A stretch of DNA of 64,000 nt, taken from Rostratula benghalensis (lineage: Eukaryota; Chordata; Aves; Charadriiformes; Rostratulidae). A model generated the notes under the pieces. It made no database searches. It saw only the letters and a program-made list of their open reading frames with translations, and was not told where the DNA came from. This document shows, in pieces, positions 57,701 through 64,000 of this stretch (positions are counted from its first letter, which is position 1; each line of letters starts with the position of its first letter). The stretch covers positions 806,001 through 870,000 of the forward strand of contig VXAI01000136.1 of NCBI GenBank assembly GCA_013399305.1, in the 5' to 3' direction. The translations under genes were made by a program, and so were the position numbers.

Positions 57701-59077
57701 CACTTTCACCAGCTGCCCTGCTGGTAAAGTGCACTGTATCCTGTTACAGCTTTCACAGGGCCCCATCCTCAGCCGTGTCACTAAAGGGTGTGTGACTTCA
57801 GAGAAAGAGTAGGATGAAGCCGTACCCTGAAAGAAAAGGACTCTGGGGCTGCTAGCAAATTAATTGCTGTGCCAAGAGCTGACTAAAAATCCAGGAACTG
57901 TGTGAGGTATTATCTGAGAACACAACTACTGAACAGCAATTTGCAAGGAACTACCCTTGCCTTCTCCACTAGAGTGAAGCAATTAAAATAATCTTATTGA
58001 GACAGGGGGATGCAAAAGACAAATTATGTTTCCTGGAGCAAGGGCTCACTGAAGAAGAATCAAGGAGTGAATAGAGAGGTCATTATTTTCAGTGCAAGAT
58101 TTTATTTAATTGGGACCTAATCTCCTGGATCAAGAATTCTGTTTGTCTTCTCACTGTTCCAAGTCAAAACAGCTAGCAGAGAAATCACTCTGTCCAAGTA
58201 CTATTTCTGCTGGATTTATAAACCTCCACTGAAGCCTAAGACTCATGTCAGAGCAAATTTCTCTCATCTGTAAAAATCAATGGCAGTATCGAAGCTGACA
58301 AAGCTAACATCAAAGACCTGAGGTTTGACACAGGAAGAGCTGTAAAAATATGGATCACTTGGGGTGTCTGTGAAAATGGTCCAAGCTGACAGCAAACAAG
58401 CCCATGGGTAAACGGATTTTTACTCTCTCTCAGAAACTTGTTTTTTTCTTTTAAATGAAATTTGTCATGAGATCAGATAAAAAGATTGGATACTTTGAAC
58501 ACGCGGATGTTTGGCTCATCAGTTTTAGAGTCTAAAACCTGCTGATCAACAACCATATTTATGGAATGGAAACTAACCTATTGTACCTGTAAGTTATGAA
58601 AGAAGACTATTTATATAATACACAAAAAACCACAATGACGAAAACCAGATTCTTGCTATGACTAAATCAATCCCCGAAGTGCATCTCTTGTACATCCCTG
58701 TGAAACACCCAGCTCTCAGAGACAACAGTCACGGGTGAGATGAAAAATAACTGTAGCAATAACAACCCGTAGAGTGCTGCCAAGGTATGGGTGAAATAAA
58801 ACCAGCACCTACACACTGCAACATCCTCGCACAACATCCTTTCACAAAGAAGTCAAAGGGGCAGGAACAGGACTTACCATCAACAGCACCCTCCTGAAGA
58901 GGTCCATCCTGGCTGCCTCTGTGAGCAGGTGAATGCTGGTAACATCTGCCCCACCACGGTCAGCTCCTAAAGAAACCTGGTTTGGATCTCCTCCAAAGCT
59001 CCCAATGTTCTGCTGCACCCACTTCAAAGCTGCCAGTTGGTCCAAAAGGCCAGCGTTTCCACTCACCTCAGGAGAGC
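2009..59077 (-). CDS. TG: Thyroglobulin gene, C-terminal (ChEL) part, seven internal exons
   Basis: Thyroglobulin is the large secreted dimeric glycoprotein on which thyroid follicular cells iodinate tyrosines and couple them into T4 and T3. Its C-terminal ChEL domain drives folding, dimerisation and export. Seven exons read downward on this strand, and their translations match the known vertebrate TG ChEL region in order: [78 protein letters not shown]. Exon lengths are 200, 165, 168, 182, 108, 141 and 191 bases. Successive junction phases are 0, 0, 0, 2, 2 and 2, the last exon ends in phase 1, and every intron is GT-AG. The N-terminal exons lie beyond base 64000 and the last coding exon was not found. 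The largest intron (30.9 kb) contains SLA on the other strand. The identification is very secure; the start and stop are outside the view. Confidence 0.97.
2200..2959. other. Short TG intron (760 bp)
   Basis: This is the intron between the TG exons at 3100-2960 and 2199-2009. I see no repeat or gene in it. Confidence 0.85.
2960..3100 (-). CDS. TG: TG exon: ChEL domain, AFGLPFYP segment
   Basis: This exon is 141 bases between acceptor GTTTTATTTTAG and donor GTAAGT, entered and left in phase 2. It reads [20 protein letters not shown], then [20 protein letters not shown]. Human TG has LELLADVQFALGLPFYP and EEKSLSLKIMQYFSHFIRSG. The AFGLPF and MQY..NF blocks match the C-terminal helices of alpha/beta-hydrolase-fold cholinesterases. 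An alternative acceptor five bases further in would break the frame, so the start at 3100 is preferred. Confidence 0.95.
4732..4846. repeat. (AGAAT)n pentanucleotide microsatellite
   Basis: About 23 copies of GAATA/AGAAT run without a break except one copy reading AGAAC near 4806-4810. The period of five in all frames produces long false open frames on the minus strand (repeated FYSIL). Confidence 0.98.
6551..6631. repeat. A/C-rich low-complexity tract
   Basis: This is a run of A blocks broken by C and CC, with almost no G or T. It is similar to the tracts at 9607, 17391, 46870 and 50334. Confidence 0.85.
7696..7755. repeat. G/T-rich low-complexity tract
   Basis: The stretch is almost only T and G on this strand, the complement of the A/C-rich class seen elsewhere in the window. 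Confidence 0.8.
8587..8815 (+). mobile_element. CR1 LINE 3' fragment
   Basis: CR1 3'-end signature: GGTTGCCCAGAGAGGTGGTA, GATGCCCCATCCCTGGAAAC, GAGGGTTGGACTAGATGGCA, AAGGTCCCTTAAAAGACCC and a TCTGTGATTCTATAATTCTA tail. It is 5'-truncated and noncoding, in the sense orientation on the plus strand. Confidence 0.92.
9607..9655. repeat. A/C-rich low-complexity tract
   Basis: Blocks of A separated by C, CC or CCC, ending CCCCAACAACCCAAAA. Confidence 0.75.
9943..10382. other. Assembly gap (440 N)
   Basis: A run of unknown bases inside a TG intron. Open frames drawn across it are not meaningful. Confidence 1.
15455..15562 (-). CDS. TG: TG exon: ChEL domain, [11 protein letters not shown] segment
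   Basis: This exon is 108 bases between acceptor TTTTTTATCAG and donor GTAAGG. It finishes the Arg codon of NATR and reads [15 protein letters not shown] and then [18 protein letters not shown], ending in phase 2. Human TG has DYFIICPIIDMA and GNVFMYHAPENYGHG at this place. The last residues are serine-rich, and the next exon also starts with Ser-Ser-Gly. The histidine that mammalian TG keeps near the cholinesterase catalytic His is therefore absent here. Confidence 0.95.
16186..16341. repeat. 39-bp minisatellite, four copies
   Basis: Four head-to-tail copies of a 39-base unit (16186, 16225, 16264, 16303) differ by very few bases; copy 1 has CAGACCC for CAAACCC and copy 2 has GTGGGT for GTGAGT. 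Because 39 is a multiple of three, open frames persist through the array on both strands. That explains the 204-residue plus-strand frame (16075-16689) and the 108-residue minus-strand frame. I do not regard either as a gene. Confidence 0.97.
16627..16667. repeat. Poly-A tract
   Basis: A long A run interrupted by single G bases. No target-site duplication or retroposon body was recognised next to it. Confidence 0.85.
17391..17468. repeat. A/C-rich low-complexity tract
   Basis: (CAAA)n-like blocks followed by CCCTAAACCCC and further A/C sequence. Confidence 0.8.
20014..20195 (-). CDS. TG: TG exon: hormonogenic tyrosine pair
   Basis: This exon is 182 bases between acceptor TTTTGTTCTCAG and donor GTAAGA, and ends in phase 2. 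It encodes [20 protein letters not shown], then [26 protein letters not shown] and ENATR. The Tyr of AFYQAL (codon 20150-20148) and the Tyr of STDDYSSF (codon 20051-20049) are 33 residues apart. By my count they correspond to human Tyr2540 and Tyr2573, reported as iodotyrosine donor and hormone acceptor of the ChEL hormonogenic site. The final NAT is an N-glycosylation sequon also present in human TG. This is one of the best conserved exons in the window. Confidence 0.97.
20196..26855. other. TG intron (6.7 kb)
   Basis: This is the intron between TG exons 27023-26856 and 20195-20014. I recognised no repeat family, RNA gene or exon in it. Confidence 0.75.
26856..27023 (-). CDS. TG: TG exon: ChEL domain, WGPVMDG segment
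   Basis: This exon is 168 bases (56 codons), phase 0 at both ends, between acceptor GCTAATTTAG and donor GTAAGA. It reads [20 protein letters not shown] and then [27 protein letters not shown] is the GPVxDG motif of cholinesterases. QQDG sits where active cholinesterases have KDEG, so the triad acid Glu is Asp here, as in human TG. The intron to the next upstream exon is only 772 bases and holds a 28-base poly-T. Confidence 0.96.
27024..27795. other. Short TG intron (772 bp)
   Basis: This is the intron between TG exons 27960-27796 and 27023-26856. It contains a 28-base poly-T at 27687-27714 close to the upstream exon, within reach of its donor site. Confidence 0.85.
27687..27714. repeat. Poly-T run (28 bases)
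   Basis: An uninterrupted T run, which is poly-A on the TG coding strand. Confidence 0.98.
27796..27960 (-). CDS. TG: TG exon: ChEL domain, GGSAFSP segment
   Basis: This exon is exactly 165 bases (55 codons), phase 0 at both ends, between acceptor TTCCTTTTCTAG and donor GTATGC. The translation begins [20 protein letters not shown] and ends with [16 protein letters not shown], matching human TG GGSALSP... and [16 protein letters not shown]. The initial GG follows directly from LLM of the exon at 58878, although a 30.9-kb intron containing SLA separates them. Two cysteines are visible (VGCPSF and ACLRQ), the pair expected to form a ChEL disulfide. An open frame on the opposite strand across this exon is a shadow. 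Confidence 0.96.
28291..28502 (+). mobile_element. CR1 LINE 3' fragment
   Basis: CR1 signature in sense orientation: TTTAGATTAGATATCAGAAA, TTTTTCCTGACACTGGAGCA, GGTTGCCCAGAGAAACTGGG, GGTTGGAACTCAGTGATCTT and AAGGTCCCTTCCAACCCAAA with a short TATTCTGATTGTATGATA tail. It is the best preserved of the short copies. Confidence 0.95.
30347..30366. repeat. Poly-C run (20 bases)
   Basis: Twenty consecutive C bases follow a T-rich stretch. Such runs are rare, can form G-quadruplex or i-motif structures, and are prone to length error in assemblies. Confidence 0.97.
34359..34450. repeat. G/T-rich low-complexity tract
   Basis: Nearly pure G and T, with repeated TTTTGG and GGGTT blocks. Confidence 0.85.
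37468..37484. repeat. Poly-T run
   Basis: Seventeen consecutive T bases inside the SLA-hosting TG intron. Confidence 0.9.
40160..40479 (+). promoter_or_regulatory. Candidate SLA promoter and 5' UTR
   Basis: A TATAAAG box lies at 40352-40358, about 125 bases before the ATG; a start near 40385 would give a short leader. Upstream are ACTTCCT near 40171 and AACTTCC near 40231 (ETS/PU.1-type sites on the opposite strand) and TGTGGTTT at 40244-40251 (RUNX-type). ETS plus RUNX is typical of blood-cell promoters, which fits SLA expression. This is inference from motifs. The ATG could instead sit in an internal exon entered at the acceptor-like CCCTTGATTTAG before 40448, with a promoter further upstream. 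Confidence 0.35.
40480..40540 (+). CDS. SLA: SLA first coding exon, myristoylation signal
   Basis: The ATG at 40480 has G at -3 and G at +4, a good Kozak context. It encodes [20 protein letters not shown] plus one base of a Gly codon, followed by donor GTAAGC. Human SLA starts MGNSMKSTPAPAERP, so MGN, the hydroxylated residue and Lys6 are kept while the rest is free to vary. Gly2 is the expected N-myristoylation site. Phase 1 joins correctly to 46227. A longer open frame from 40359 is in another frame and is not used. The exon rests on the short MGN match, phase and position, so it is less secure than the others. Confidence 0.88.
40480..54084 (+). CDS. SLA: Src-like adaptor (SLAP), full coding span, seven exons
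   Basis: SLA is a Src-family-like adaptor without a kinase domain. It binds phosphorylated ZAP-70, Syk and receptor chains through SH2 and recruits Cbl through its tail, lowering T- and B-cell receptor levels at membranes and endosomes. Coding exons are 40480-40540, 46227-46326, 47941-48027, 49310-49413, 50610-50741, 52779-52908 and 53865-54084, all with GT-AG introns. The 834 bases give 277 residues (human 276). Layout: Gly2 myristoylation signal MGN; SH3 about 24-82 with LYDY at 30-33 and WW at 58-59; SH2 about 84-176 with FMIRES (phosphotyrosine Arg111); Cbl-binding tail about 177-277 with conserved [14 protein letters not shown] at 226-239. The gene lies wholly inside a TG intron on the opposite strand. 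Confidence 0.97.
40541..46226. other. SLA intron 1 (5.7 kb)
   Basis: This is the largest SLA intron, between the myristoylation exon and SH3. It contains a G/T-rich tract at 41294-41351 and a GAAA-rich stretch near 42464-42494. No exon or named transposon was recognised. Confidence 0.75.
41294..41351. repeat. G/T-rich low-complexity tract
   Basis: T runs broken by G or GG, including GTGTGTTTGG and long T blocks. Confidence 0.75.
46227..46326 (+). CDS. SLA: SLA exon 2, first half of SH3
   Basis: This exon is 100 bases between acceptor CTTCCTTCACAG and donor GTAAGA. It completes Gly21 and reads [20 protein letters not shown], then [16 protein letters not shown] is the SH3 ALYDY motif; human SLA has LSDY here, so this protein carries the more standard form. 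It ends two bases into Asp54, which is completed at 47941. Confidence 0.96.
46327..47940. other. SLA intron 2 (1.6 kb)
   Basis: This intron splits the SH3 domain. It contains a short GT repeat at 46810-46823 and an A/C-rich tract at 46870-46916. Nothing else was recognised. Confidence 0.85.
46870..46916. repeat. A/C-rich low-complexity tract
   Basis: A blocks broken by C, CC and CCC, with a single G. Confidence 0.75.
47941..48027 (+). CDS. SLA: SLA exon 3, second half of SH3
   Basis: This exon is 87 bases between acceptor TTGCTTTCACACAG and donor GTAAGT. It reads [20 protein letters not shown] and then KYVAKVYH. Trp58-Trp59, Pro73 and Tyr76 are the SH3 ligand-groove residues (WW and YIPxxYVA motifs). 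It closely matches human EGGWWKAISLSTGRESYIPG. It ends two bases into Gly83. Confidence 0.97.
48028..49309. other. SLA intron 3 (1.3 kb)
   Basis: This intron separates SH3 from SH2. I see no repeat in it. Confidence 0.85.
49310..49413 (+). CDS. SLA: SLA exon 4, start of SH2
   Basis: This exon is 104 bases between acceptor TTCCTGCTTCACAG and donor GTGAGA. It reads [20 protein letters not shown] and then [20 protein letters not shown] is the SH2 FLVRES motif, with Arg111 as the invariant phosphotyrosine-binding residue. It is almost identical to human [20 protein letters not shown]. It ends one base into Gly118. Confidence 0.98.
50334..50402. repeat. A/C-rich low-complexity tract beside a small gap
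   Basis: A blocks broken by C and CC. The six unknown bases at 50437-50442 begin shortly after, probably because the tract is hard to sequence. Confidence 0.8.
50437..50442. other. Small assembly gap (6 N)
   Basis: Six unknown bases in SLA intron 4, just past an A/C-rich tract. It does not touch an exon. Confidence 1.
50610..50741 (+). CDS. SLA: SLA exon 5, core of SH2
   Basis: This exon is 132 bases between acceptor CTCTTTCTCCAG and donor GTAAAA. It reads [40 protein letters not shown] and HYS. It is nearly identical to human SLA (FYSLSV..., ISPRLTFQ...). VKHYRI contains the SH2 beta-D His that contacts phosphotyrosine. It ends one base into the Glu of EVADG. Confidence 0.98.
52184..52293 (+). 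mobile_element. CR1 LINE 3' end fragment
   Basis: A short copy with GACATGGGTTAGTGGTGGAC, TTGGCAGTGCTAGGTTAACA, GAACTTGATGATCTTAAAGA and ACAACCTAAACAATTCCATG. It belongs to a different CR1 subfamily from the copy at 28291, having GGTTAACAG before the conserved 3' end. Confidence 0.88.
52455..52590 (+). mobile_element. MIR-like SINE
   Basis: The order matches the MIR core: CTGGGTTTAAGTCCCTGCTC (tRNA-related part), then GGGCAAGTCACTTTGTCTTT, CTGTGTCTCAGTTCCTCACT and TGTACTGTGGGAAATAGACC. MIR elements are ancient amniote SINEs, uncommon and usually badly decayed in birds, so this readable copy is notable. Confidence 0.75.
52779..52908 (+). CDS. SLA: SLA exon 6, end of SH2 and start of tail
   Basis: This exon is 130 bases between acceptor TTTCCCTGTTCAG and donor GTACCA. 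It reads [20 protein letters not shown] and then [20 protein letters not shown] plus NIH. The first part equals human [17 protein letters not shown]. After that the linker diverges, as expected for a tail under weaker constraint. NWRNIHR aligns with human DWRRVSR. It ends two bases into Arg205. Confidence 0.97.
52909..53864. other. SLA intron 6 (956 bp)
   Basis: This is the last SLA intron. It has a T run near 53760-53774 and an AT-rich stretch before the acceptor; nothing else was recognised. Confidence 0.85.
53865..54084 (+). CDS. SLA: SLA last coding exon, Cbl-binding tail
   Basis: The exon starts after acceptor TTGTTCTTTTAAAG at 53865 and stops at TAA 54082-54084. The tail reads [40 protein letters not shown] and so on, ending [16 protein letters not shown]. 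Human SLA ends with SKRKSSFFSSPPYFED. The [14 protein letters not shown] block is unchanged and the final Tyr-x-Glu-Asp is kept. The variable part between them is basic (RKKK and KRK). Confidence 0.97.
54085..55760 (+). other. SLA: Probable SLA 3' UTR
   Basis: The stretch after the SLA stop codon is free of recognisable repeats until the CR1 fragment near 55962. I saw no AATAAA. Variant ATTAAA signals occur at 54679-54684, 55149-55154 and 55752-55757, any of which could end the transcript. ATTTA motifs cluster around 55000-55020 and may act as AU-rich instability elements. The true end cannot be fixed without transcript data. Confidence 0.4.
55962..56160 (-). mobile_element. CR1 LINE 3' fragment, reverse orientation
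   Basis: The plus strand reads as reverse-complement CR1: GAGGTTGGAAAGGACCTCCG, GGTCACCCCCCTGCTCAGGT, ATGGCTTTTGAATATCTCCA, GGGATGGAGACTTAAAAACT and CCCTGGGCAAAC. It lies just after the presumed SLA 3' UTR. Confidence 0.9.
56161..58877. other. SLA-hosting TG intron, part between SLA and the upstream TG exon
   Basis: Intron sequence without a recognised gene or transposon. Short open frames here lack any family match. Confidence 0.75.
58878..59077 (-). CDS. TG: TG exon: ChEL domain, nucleophile-elbow region
   Basis: This 200-base exon runs from acceptor CCCCACCAG (exon starts at 59077) to donor GTAAGT (exon ends at 58878). It completes a split codon and then gives 66 residues. [14 protein letters not shown] corresponds to the GNxGLLDQ motif of cholinesterases, and FGGDP is the standard motif before the nucleophile elbow. 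The elbow reads [12 protein letters not shown]. Against cholinesterase FGESAGAA the catalytic Ser is replaced by Arg, the known inactive state of TG. The exon ends LFRRVLLM in phase 0. It lies directly upstream of the intron that holds SLA. Confidence 0.96.
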
Positions 59078-62000
59078 CTGGTGGGGAAAATAAATAAGTG
59101 GGTCTGAAAAGAAATAAAACTATAAATATTTGAAGTTTTGATTAAAATCTACCGGAGTTTAAAAGCCTGAAGTGGTCTCTTCCAAGGTCATCACTATATT
59201 AGTAGACTCCATTTCACTTTTTACCTCCCCAAAAATTTAAAAGAGCAAGTATTCAGTGCTATAGTTATCCTGTATGCTTATTCACTGAGACTTCACAAGA
59301 CTTCCCTACACAAACAACCACAAGTTTCATGTTATAAGTCTGAGAGCCAGAATAGAGGACTCCATCGTCCCTATCTGCAAAAAAATATTTTGCACCCATG
59401 CCTGGGCAAAGATGTAACTAAGAGTGATTAACCATTATTCTGTTTAATTTTCAGTACTTTCAAAAGTTTCAGTACTTTTTCTCTAGCCACTATTCTGCAG
59501 CACCATTTTATCAAAACCCCATAAAACTGTGTTAGTGTATTTCTTTACAAGACCAGAGCAAGTTTATAAAAATATAAGAAATGACAGTTCATAGAAAGTG
59601 AATATAATTAGTATTTTTTCCAGCTGCATCCTAATTGCCTGTCCTGTTTATAAATAAATAACACTCCAACTTCTAAGCTTCATTTGGACACCTAAAGCAG
59701 GAGGCATGAATCCAGGCTCAAGTACCCATAAATTGAGAGCATAAGATTCTTTTTCTAAATCATCGAGGTTGGAAAGGACCTCTAAGATCACCGAGAAAAC
59801 CATGCATGAAAACACAGCCCACACCCTACATTCTCAGCCACCAGAGCATGCCCTGAAGTGCCACATCTACCCATTTCATAAATACCTCCAGGGATGGTGG
59901 CTCCTGGGCAGGCTGTTCTGTGCTTGACCACTCTTTCAGTAAAATAATTCTTCCTAATATCCAGTCTCAACCTCTCCCACCTCCACTTCAGCCCATTTCC
60001 TCTGGTCCTGGCATTATTCACTTGGGAGAAGAAGCCAACACCCACCTCTCTACACCCTCCTTTCAAGGAGTTGTAGTGGGCAATGAGATCTCCCCTCAGC
60101 CTCCTCCAAACTAACCATGCCCAGTTCCCTCAGGCTTTCCTCATATGTCCTGTTCTCCAGACCCAGCTTGGTAGCTCTCCTCTGGACATCCCCCAGCACT
60201 TCAATGTCCTTCTTGGAGTGAGGGGCGCAGAACTGAACACAGAACTCAGGGTGAGGTCTCACCAGCACTAAGTACAGAGGCACCATCACTTCCCTGCTCC
60301 CACTGGCCATGCTGTTTCTGATACAGGCCAGGATGCTGTTGGCCTTGCCCACCTGGGCACACTGCTGGCTCATGTTAAGCTGGTTGTCCACCAGCACCCT
60401 CAGGTCCTTTTCTGCTGGGCAGCTTTCCAGCCACTCTTCCCCAAGCCTCTTGTGTTGCTTGGGGTTGTTATGACTACATGCAGGACCCAGCACGTGGGCT
60501 TATTGAACTTCATACAACTGGCCTCAACCCACCAACCCAACCTGGCCCAGGTCCTTCTGTAGAGTCTTCCTACCCTCAGGCAGACTCCTACCTAGTTTGG
60601 TGTTGTCTGCAAACTTACTGAGGGTAATCCCCTCCATCCCCTCATCCAGATAATCAATAAAATCAGTAACTTGATCTTGAAAATGAACTTGAATAACCCA
60701 ACAAATCAATGTGTTTTCCAAATTCAATCAACAGTTTTCCTGGAGTACACCTAACTGCATCTTGCTGCTCCCTAGATCCCTTTTACACTTATCTGTCTGA
60801 CCAATCATTTGTACATCACATCATCCTGCATTTGTTTACACACGAAGAGATATTATTTTGTAATTCATAACTCCATATATATTCTTTAAGATTTACCTAT
60901 GTCTAGCTGATAGAGATTTGAACTATATGTCTTCATATTTTTTTCTTATGAAGACAACAGAAAAATAATTGATCCTGTATGCCCTGTGCTTAGGTTTCAC
61001 CACTGAAAAGACGACCTTCTTTACTAACCAGATACTTTGATTAATAGGAAACTAATGCTGAAAGCACCTAAGCATGTTTGTCCTTAGGCAAGCTTAATTT
61101 TATAACAAGAAAGCCAAAATAAGTAATTCCTACACAGTCCCTAAGAAAGAAATAGAAAATTATTGTTCTCTGTTTACTTCTTTTTAATCCACAGTGAGCC
61201 ATTCATTTTTAATGATTTTAAATTCTCCACATTCAAAACTTGGAAGAAAAAGCCAAGACAAGACATAAAGCCAGGAATAGAAACACAGCTGAAACAATTT
61301 GTTTTTTCCATTGCCAAGACCAAATAGTACACTTTTAAAGTAAGGATAGGCTCAGAAACTAGGGAATCAGAATGAAGAGTCAGTGGAATAAAAAGCTGCC
61401 ACTTTGCTGACAGGTAGCCCTATCTCAGGCAAAGAGCAATGGAAAGCATACACCCTGTAGCAGAAATCTAGACACCTACTGTAATGAATTACTGAGATAC
61501 CATAGAGACTGATTTCAGTGGCACAACAGAATATAGAGGAGCTGGATTTTTGATAGCCTTGCAGATTTTACAGATACAAAAGAGCCATCACTGTAATTGT
61601 TTTTTCAGCAGGACAGCCAAGAACGAAAAGGCCCTGGAAACTCCAACCTTCCACCTAGTGCAATAGTTTCACACAGTTAGGCCAAGCCACAGCAGTGAAG
61701 CAATGTAGAAAAAACCTAATACCATGCTCTGATTTTTAGGGGGGTTCGAGCCTGTTTTGTACACCATGACCAGTTCCCAGGGTTCTCAATCCAGCAATAA
61801 ACCCACTCACTTGTGGGTTGTTCAAAAGGAAACCTCACTTCAAGGGCTTGCTGCCTCATGAGAGCTCCCCAGAGGAAGTGAAATCCTTGTAAATGTTTTT
61901 TAGCCACACAATGTGCCTGGCTACCAGTACACTACACACGGAGAGCTTCTGCCCTAGCAAGAACCACAGCCAGATTGTGCAATGTGCCTCACCGGGCAAC

Positions 62001-64000
62001 AGATGCATGCATGGACATTCATGGTAGTTAGACCAAAAGAAATGTGTCTGTCAGGAGTCTTTTCTATTGTTTTGGGGTTTTTTTTTTCAGGAAAAGATCA
62101 CATTCCTGAGGAGCAAAGGAGAAGGAAAACAAACCAGTGTTCAGGAGGCAAACAAGGACATACACATGGACTGCTGTTACTAAACTGAAGAACAATAGTG
62201 CTAAATTTAAGCATGAAAACCATTCTGTTTTATATAAATTCGTGGAGTCTTAAAAGAATCAGGCCTAAAAAATATTCTCCATAGTCTTTCCATCCATAGA
62301 ACTGGCAATTCACTGCAACATTTCTGTGTGCAAAGTGAGAGGTCAAGGCAGGAGGAAGAATGTGCATCACTTTTTGCAACATTAATGGGTAATAGCAAAT
62401 TAAATTAAACCTCCTTTATACTTAGAAGAACAAGAGCTCTCTCACTGTTTGCAAAAGCCCTGCCAATAAGAGACAAAAACAACTGCAGAACTAACAAAAA
62501 ACCCCAAACAAATGAAAAAGGAAATCCCTTGCTTTCACTACCCTTCCTCTTCCAAAAGGTCCACTTAGCTCCTTCATTTCTAGTTTTGCAATTTATAACA
62601 AGTGAACATGAGAGAACTCAGCACTTTGCTTAGCTGGACAATGAAACTGATACTGCTCACCAAATCATAACTTTGTTTGTAACTTCAGGGCCTTCTAACA
62701 CTCCTGCTGCTCAGGTATACACAAGGGCAAGATCCTGCCCGCTTTGAAACTGGTGGCAAAACTTCCAGAGGACCAGGATTTGCCCAAGTCCTTCAGCAAG
62801 AATGAAAACATCCCTGGACTATCATTTGAGTCTTGAGAAGAACCCTTTTAGAATCTGACCCAGCCTGACAGTCTTCATTGAAAATGGCCAGGGGCTACTG
62901 CTGGTGATATACAGGAGTCAGAAGTGCTCCACCAGTCTGTTCTGGACCAAAGGACAGATCTTGCAGTGGGAGGACCCAGAATAGGTCAAAATGAAAACTT
63001 ATGCTAACAGGGAGTCTGGTAAAGATATACCACATAAAGATACACCACACTTCATCACCCACACATGGCCCAAAGGGCCTAGGAGAGACAGGAGTGTGGC
63101 ACTGAAGGCATTTTTAGGGCTTCCCATGAATATGGTGCCTAGCTTGCTCCCAAATGACTCTTGCAAAGAGCTCTTCCTACTTGCTGCAGTTCCCTCTGGA
63201 GCAACTGGGTTTCCCCCAATGTACACCATGGATTTCCAACAGGGAAAGCAGCTAGGAAAACTTTGCACTTTTCCCTGGCTGCAGCTCCACAGTACAGAGG
63301 GCCTCCACATACTCCTACTCATAATGAACTACCTCCATCTGAAGGTTTCCAAGGATGCATATTTGGTGCCTTCAGCTCACGCACTGAATTTTTGGGACAT
63401 ACATGCAGCTCCCTGTGAAAAAAAAAAGCCTGGATGATTTTCCTGACCCATAAATTATGGACCATCATATAAATATTACTATATAATATTCAGCCCAGCT
63501 AGCAGTTTCCACTTAGGAAGAAACCCAGTTGAGATTGATGGAGCTGAAGGAGGTCAGTGGGTAATGCGTGGGCAGTGCTGTGTAATGGAAGCTCTCAGGG
63601 CAGGTACCCATCCTGCATATGGCTCTAGGCAAGATGAAGCCACGGTTATCACTTTCACAAGCATCCGGTTCACACTGATGAAAACAGTGATTCTTTCCCC
63701 AGATAGACCTATTGCCAGCTTCGCATCTAAATGAGTAAGGAGTTCGTGGTGCCAGCTCTCTGCTCACTGAATGAAAAACAGGCTTTGCTGAGAGCGAGCT
63801 TTGAATAAAAACAGTAAAACAGAGAAGGAAAACGACAACCAAAGCCTAAACTAGGCAAAATCCAACCAGCAGCACTCATATTCCAAAGAATCATTAAGTA
63901 TTTTGGTTTGATGTTTGCAAACATGGCAAATATAACCTCCCAAAGGTTATAAAGGCACTAAAAAGTGCTCTAAAAAGACCAAGAATTGCCACCAGACTGA
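59078..64000. other. TG intron upstream of the first recognised exon
   Basis: The next upstream TG exon should encode the region ending near SYRVGVFGFLS. No such exon was recognised on the minus strand up to base 64000. The stretch contains the 0.9-kb CR1 copy at 59757-60665 and otherwise unique sequence. Confidence 0.65.
59757..60665 (-). mobile_element. CR1 LINE, 5'-truncated, with decayed reverse-transcriptase end
   Basis: This is the longest transposon copy in the window. On the minus strand it translates, in shifting frames, to the C-terminal part of CR1 ORF2: [72 protein letters not shown] and [16 protein letters not shown]. The FADD catalytic motif of the reverse transcriptase has become FADN. 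The frame changes among three segments (about 60665-60524, 60493-60050 and 60066-59788), so it is a dead copy. It ends at the usual CR1 3' end near 59757, where GAGGTTGGAAAGGACCTCTA is seen on the plus strand. Confidence 0.95.

Noticed and set aside
62991..63437. 148-residue plus-strand frame and its 107-residue antisense partner
   Set aside because: No recognisable domain, and open frames on both strands suggest a chance lack of stops.
63513..63842. Minus-strand 109-residue frame with a hydrophobic start and several cysteines
   Set aside because: It looks like a small secreted Cys-rich protein or a TG repeat, but its Cys spacing matches no TG segment I know, there are no supporting splice sites, and it lies in a TG intron.

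Overview
The window is nuclear DNA from an amniote vertebrate, most likely a bird. Long introns separate short GT-AG exons. All the recognisable interspersed repeats are avian-style CR1 LINE 3' ends plus one old MIR-like SINE, and both genes match vertebrate proteins. There is nothing prokaryotic here. The species cannot be named from sequence alone. The assembly has a 440-base gap (9943-10382), a 6-base gap (50437-50442) and one ambiguous base (35397).

Two genes are present. On the minus strand are seven consecutive internal exons of thyroglobulin (TG), covering most of the C-terminal cholinesterase-like (ChEL) domain. In transcript order they are 59077-58878, 27960-27796, 27023-26856, 20195-20014, 15562-15455, 3100-2960 and 2199-2009. 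They total 1155 coding bases (about 385 residues) and their splice phases agree at every junction. The preceding exon and the last coding exon of TG were not recognised here and probably lie outside the window.

On the plus strand, inside the 30.9-kb TG intron between 58878 and 27960, lies the complete coding sequence of SLA (Src-like adaptor, SLAP). Its seven coding exons, 40480-54084, give a 277-residue myristoylated SH3-SH2 adaptor. This head-to-head nesting of SLA in a TG intron is also known from mammals, so the window shows a conserved gene-in-gene locus. The two proteins act separately: TG is the secreted thyroid-hormone precursor, and SLA is a negative regulator of antigen-receptor signalling in lymphoid cells.

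The rest is intronic. It holds six CR1 fragments, a MIR-like SINE, an AGAAT pentamer microsatellite, a 39-bp minisatellite in four copies, a 20-base poly-C run, poly-A/T runs and eight A/C- or G/T-rich low-complexity tracts. Points worth following up are conservation of a hormone-forming tyrosine pair in TG exon 20195-20014, replacement of the ChEL catalytic-triad equivalents (including a Ser-rich replacement where human TG keeps a histidine), and a compact candidate SLA promoter. I found no convincing new gene system.
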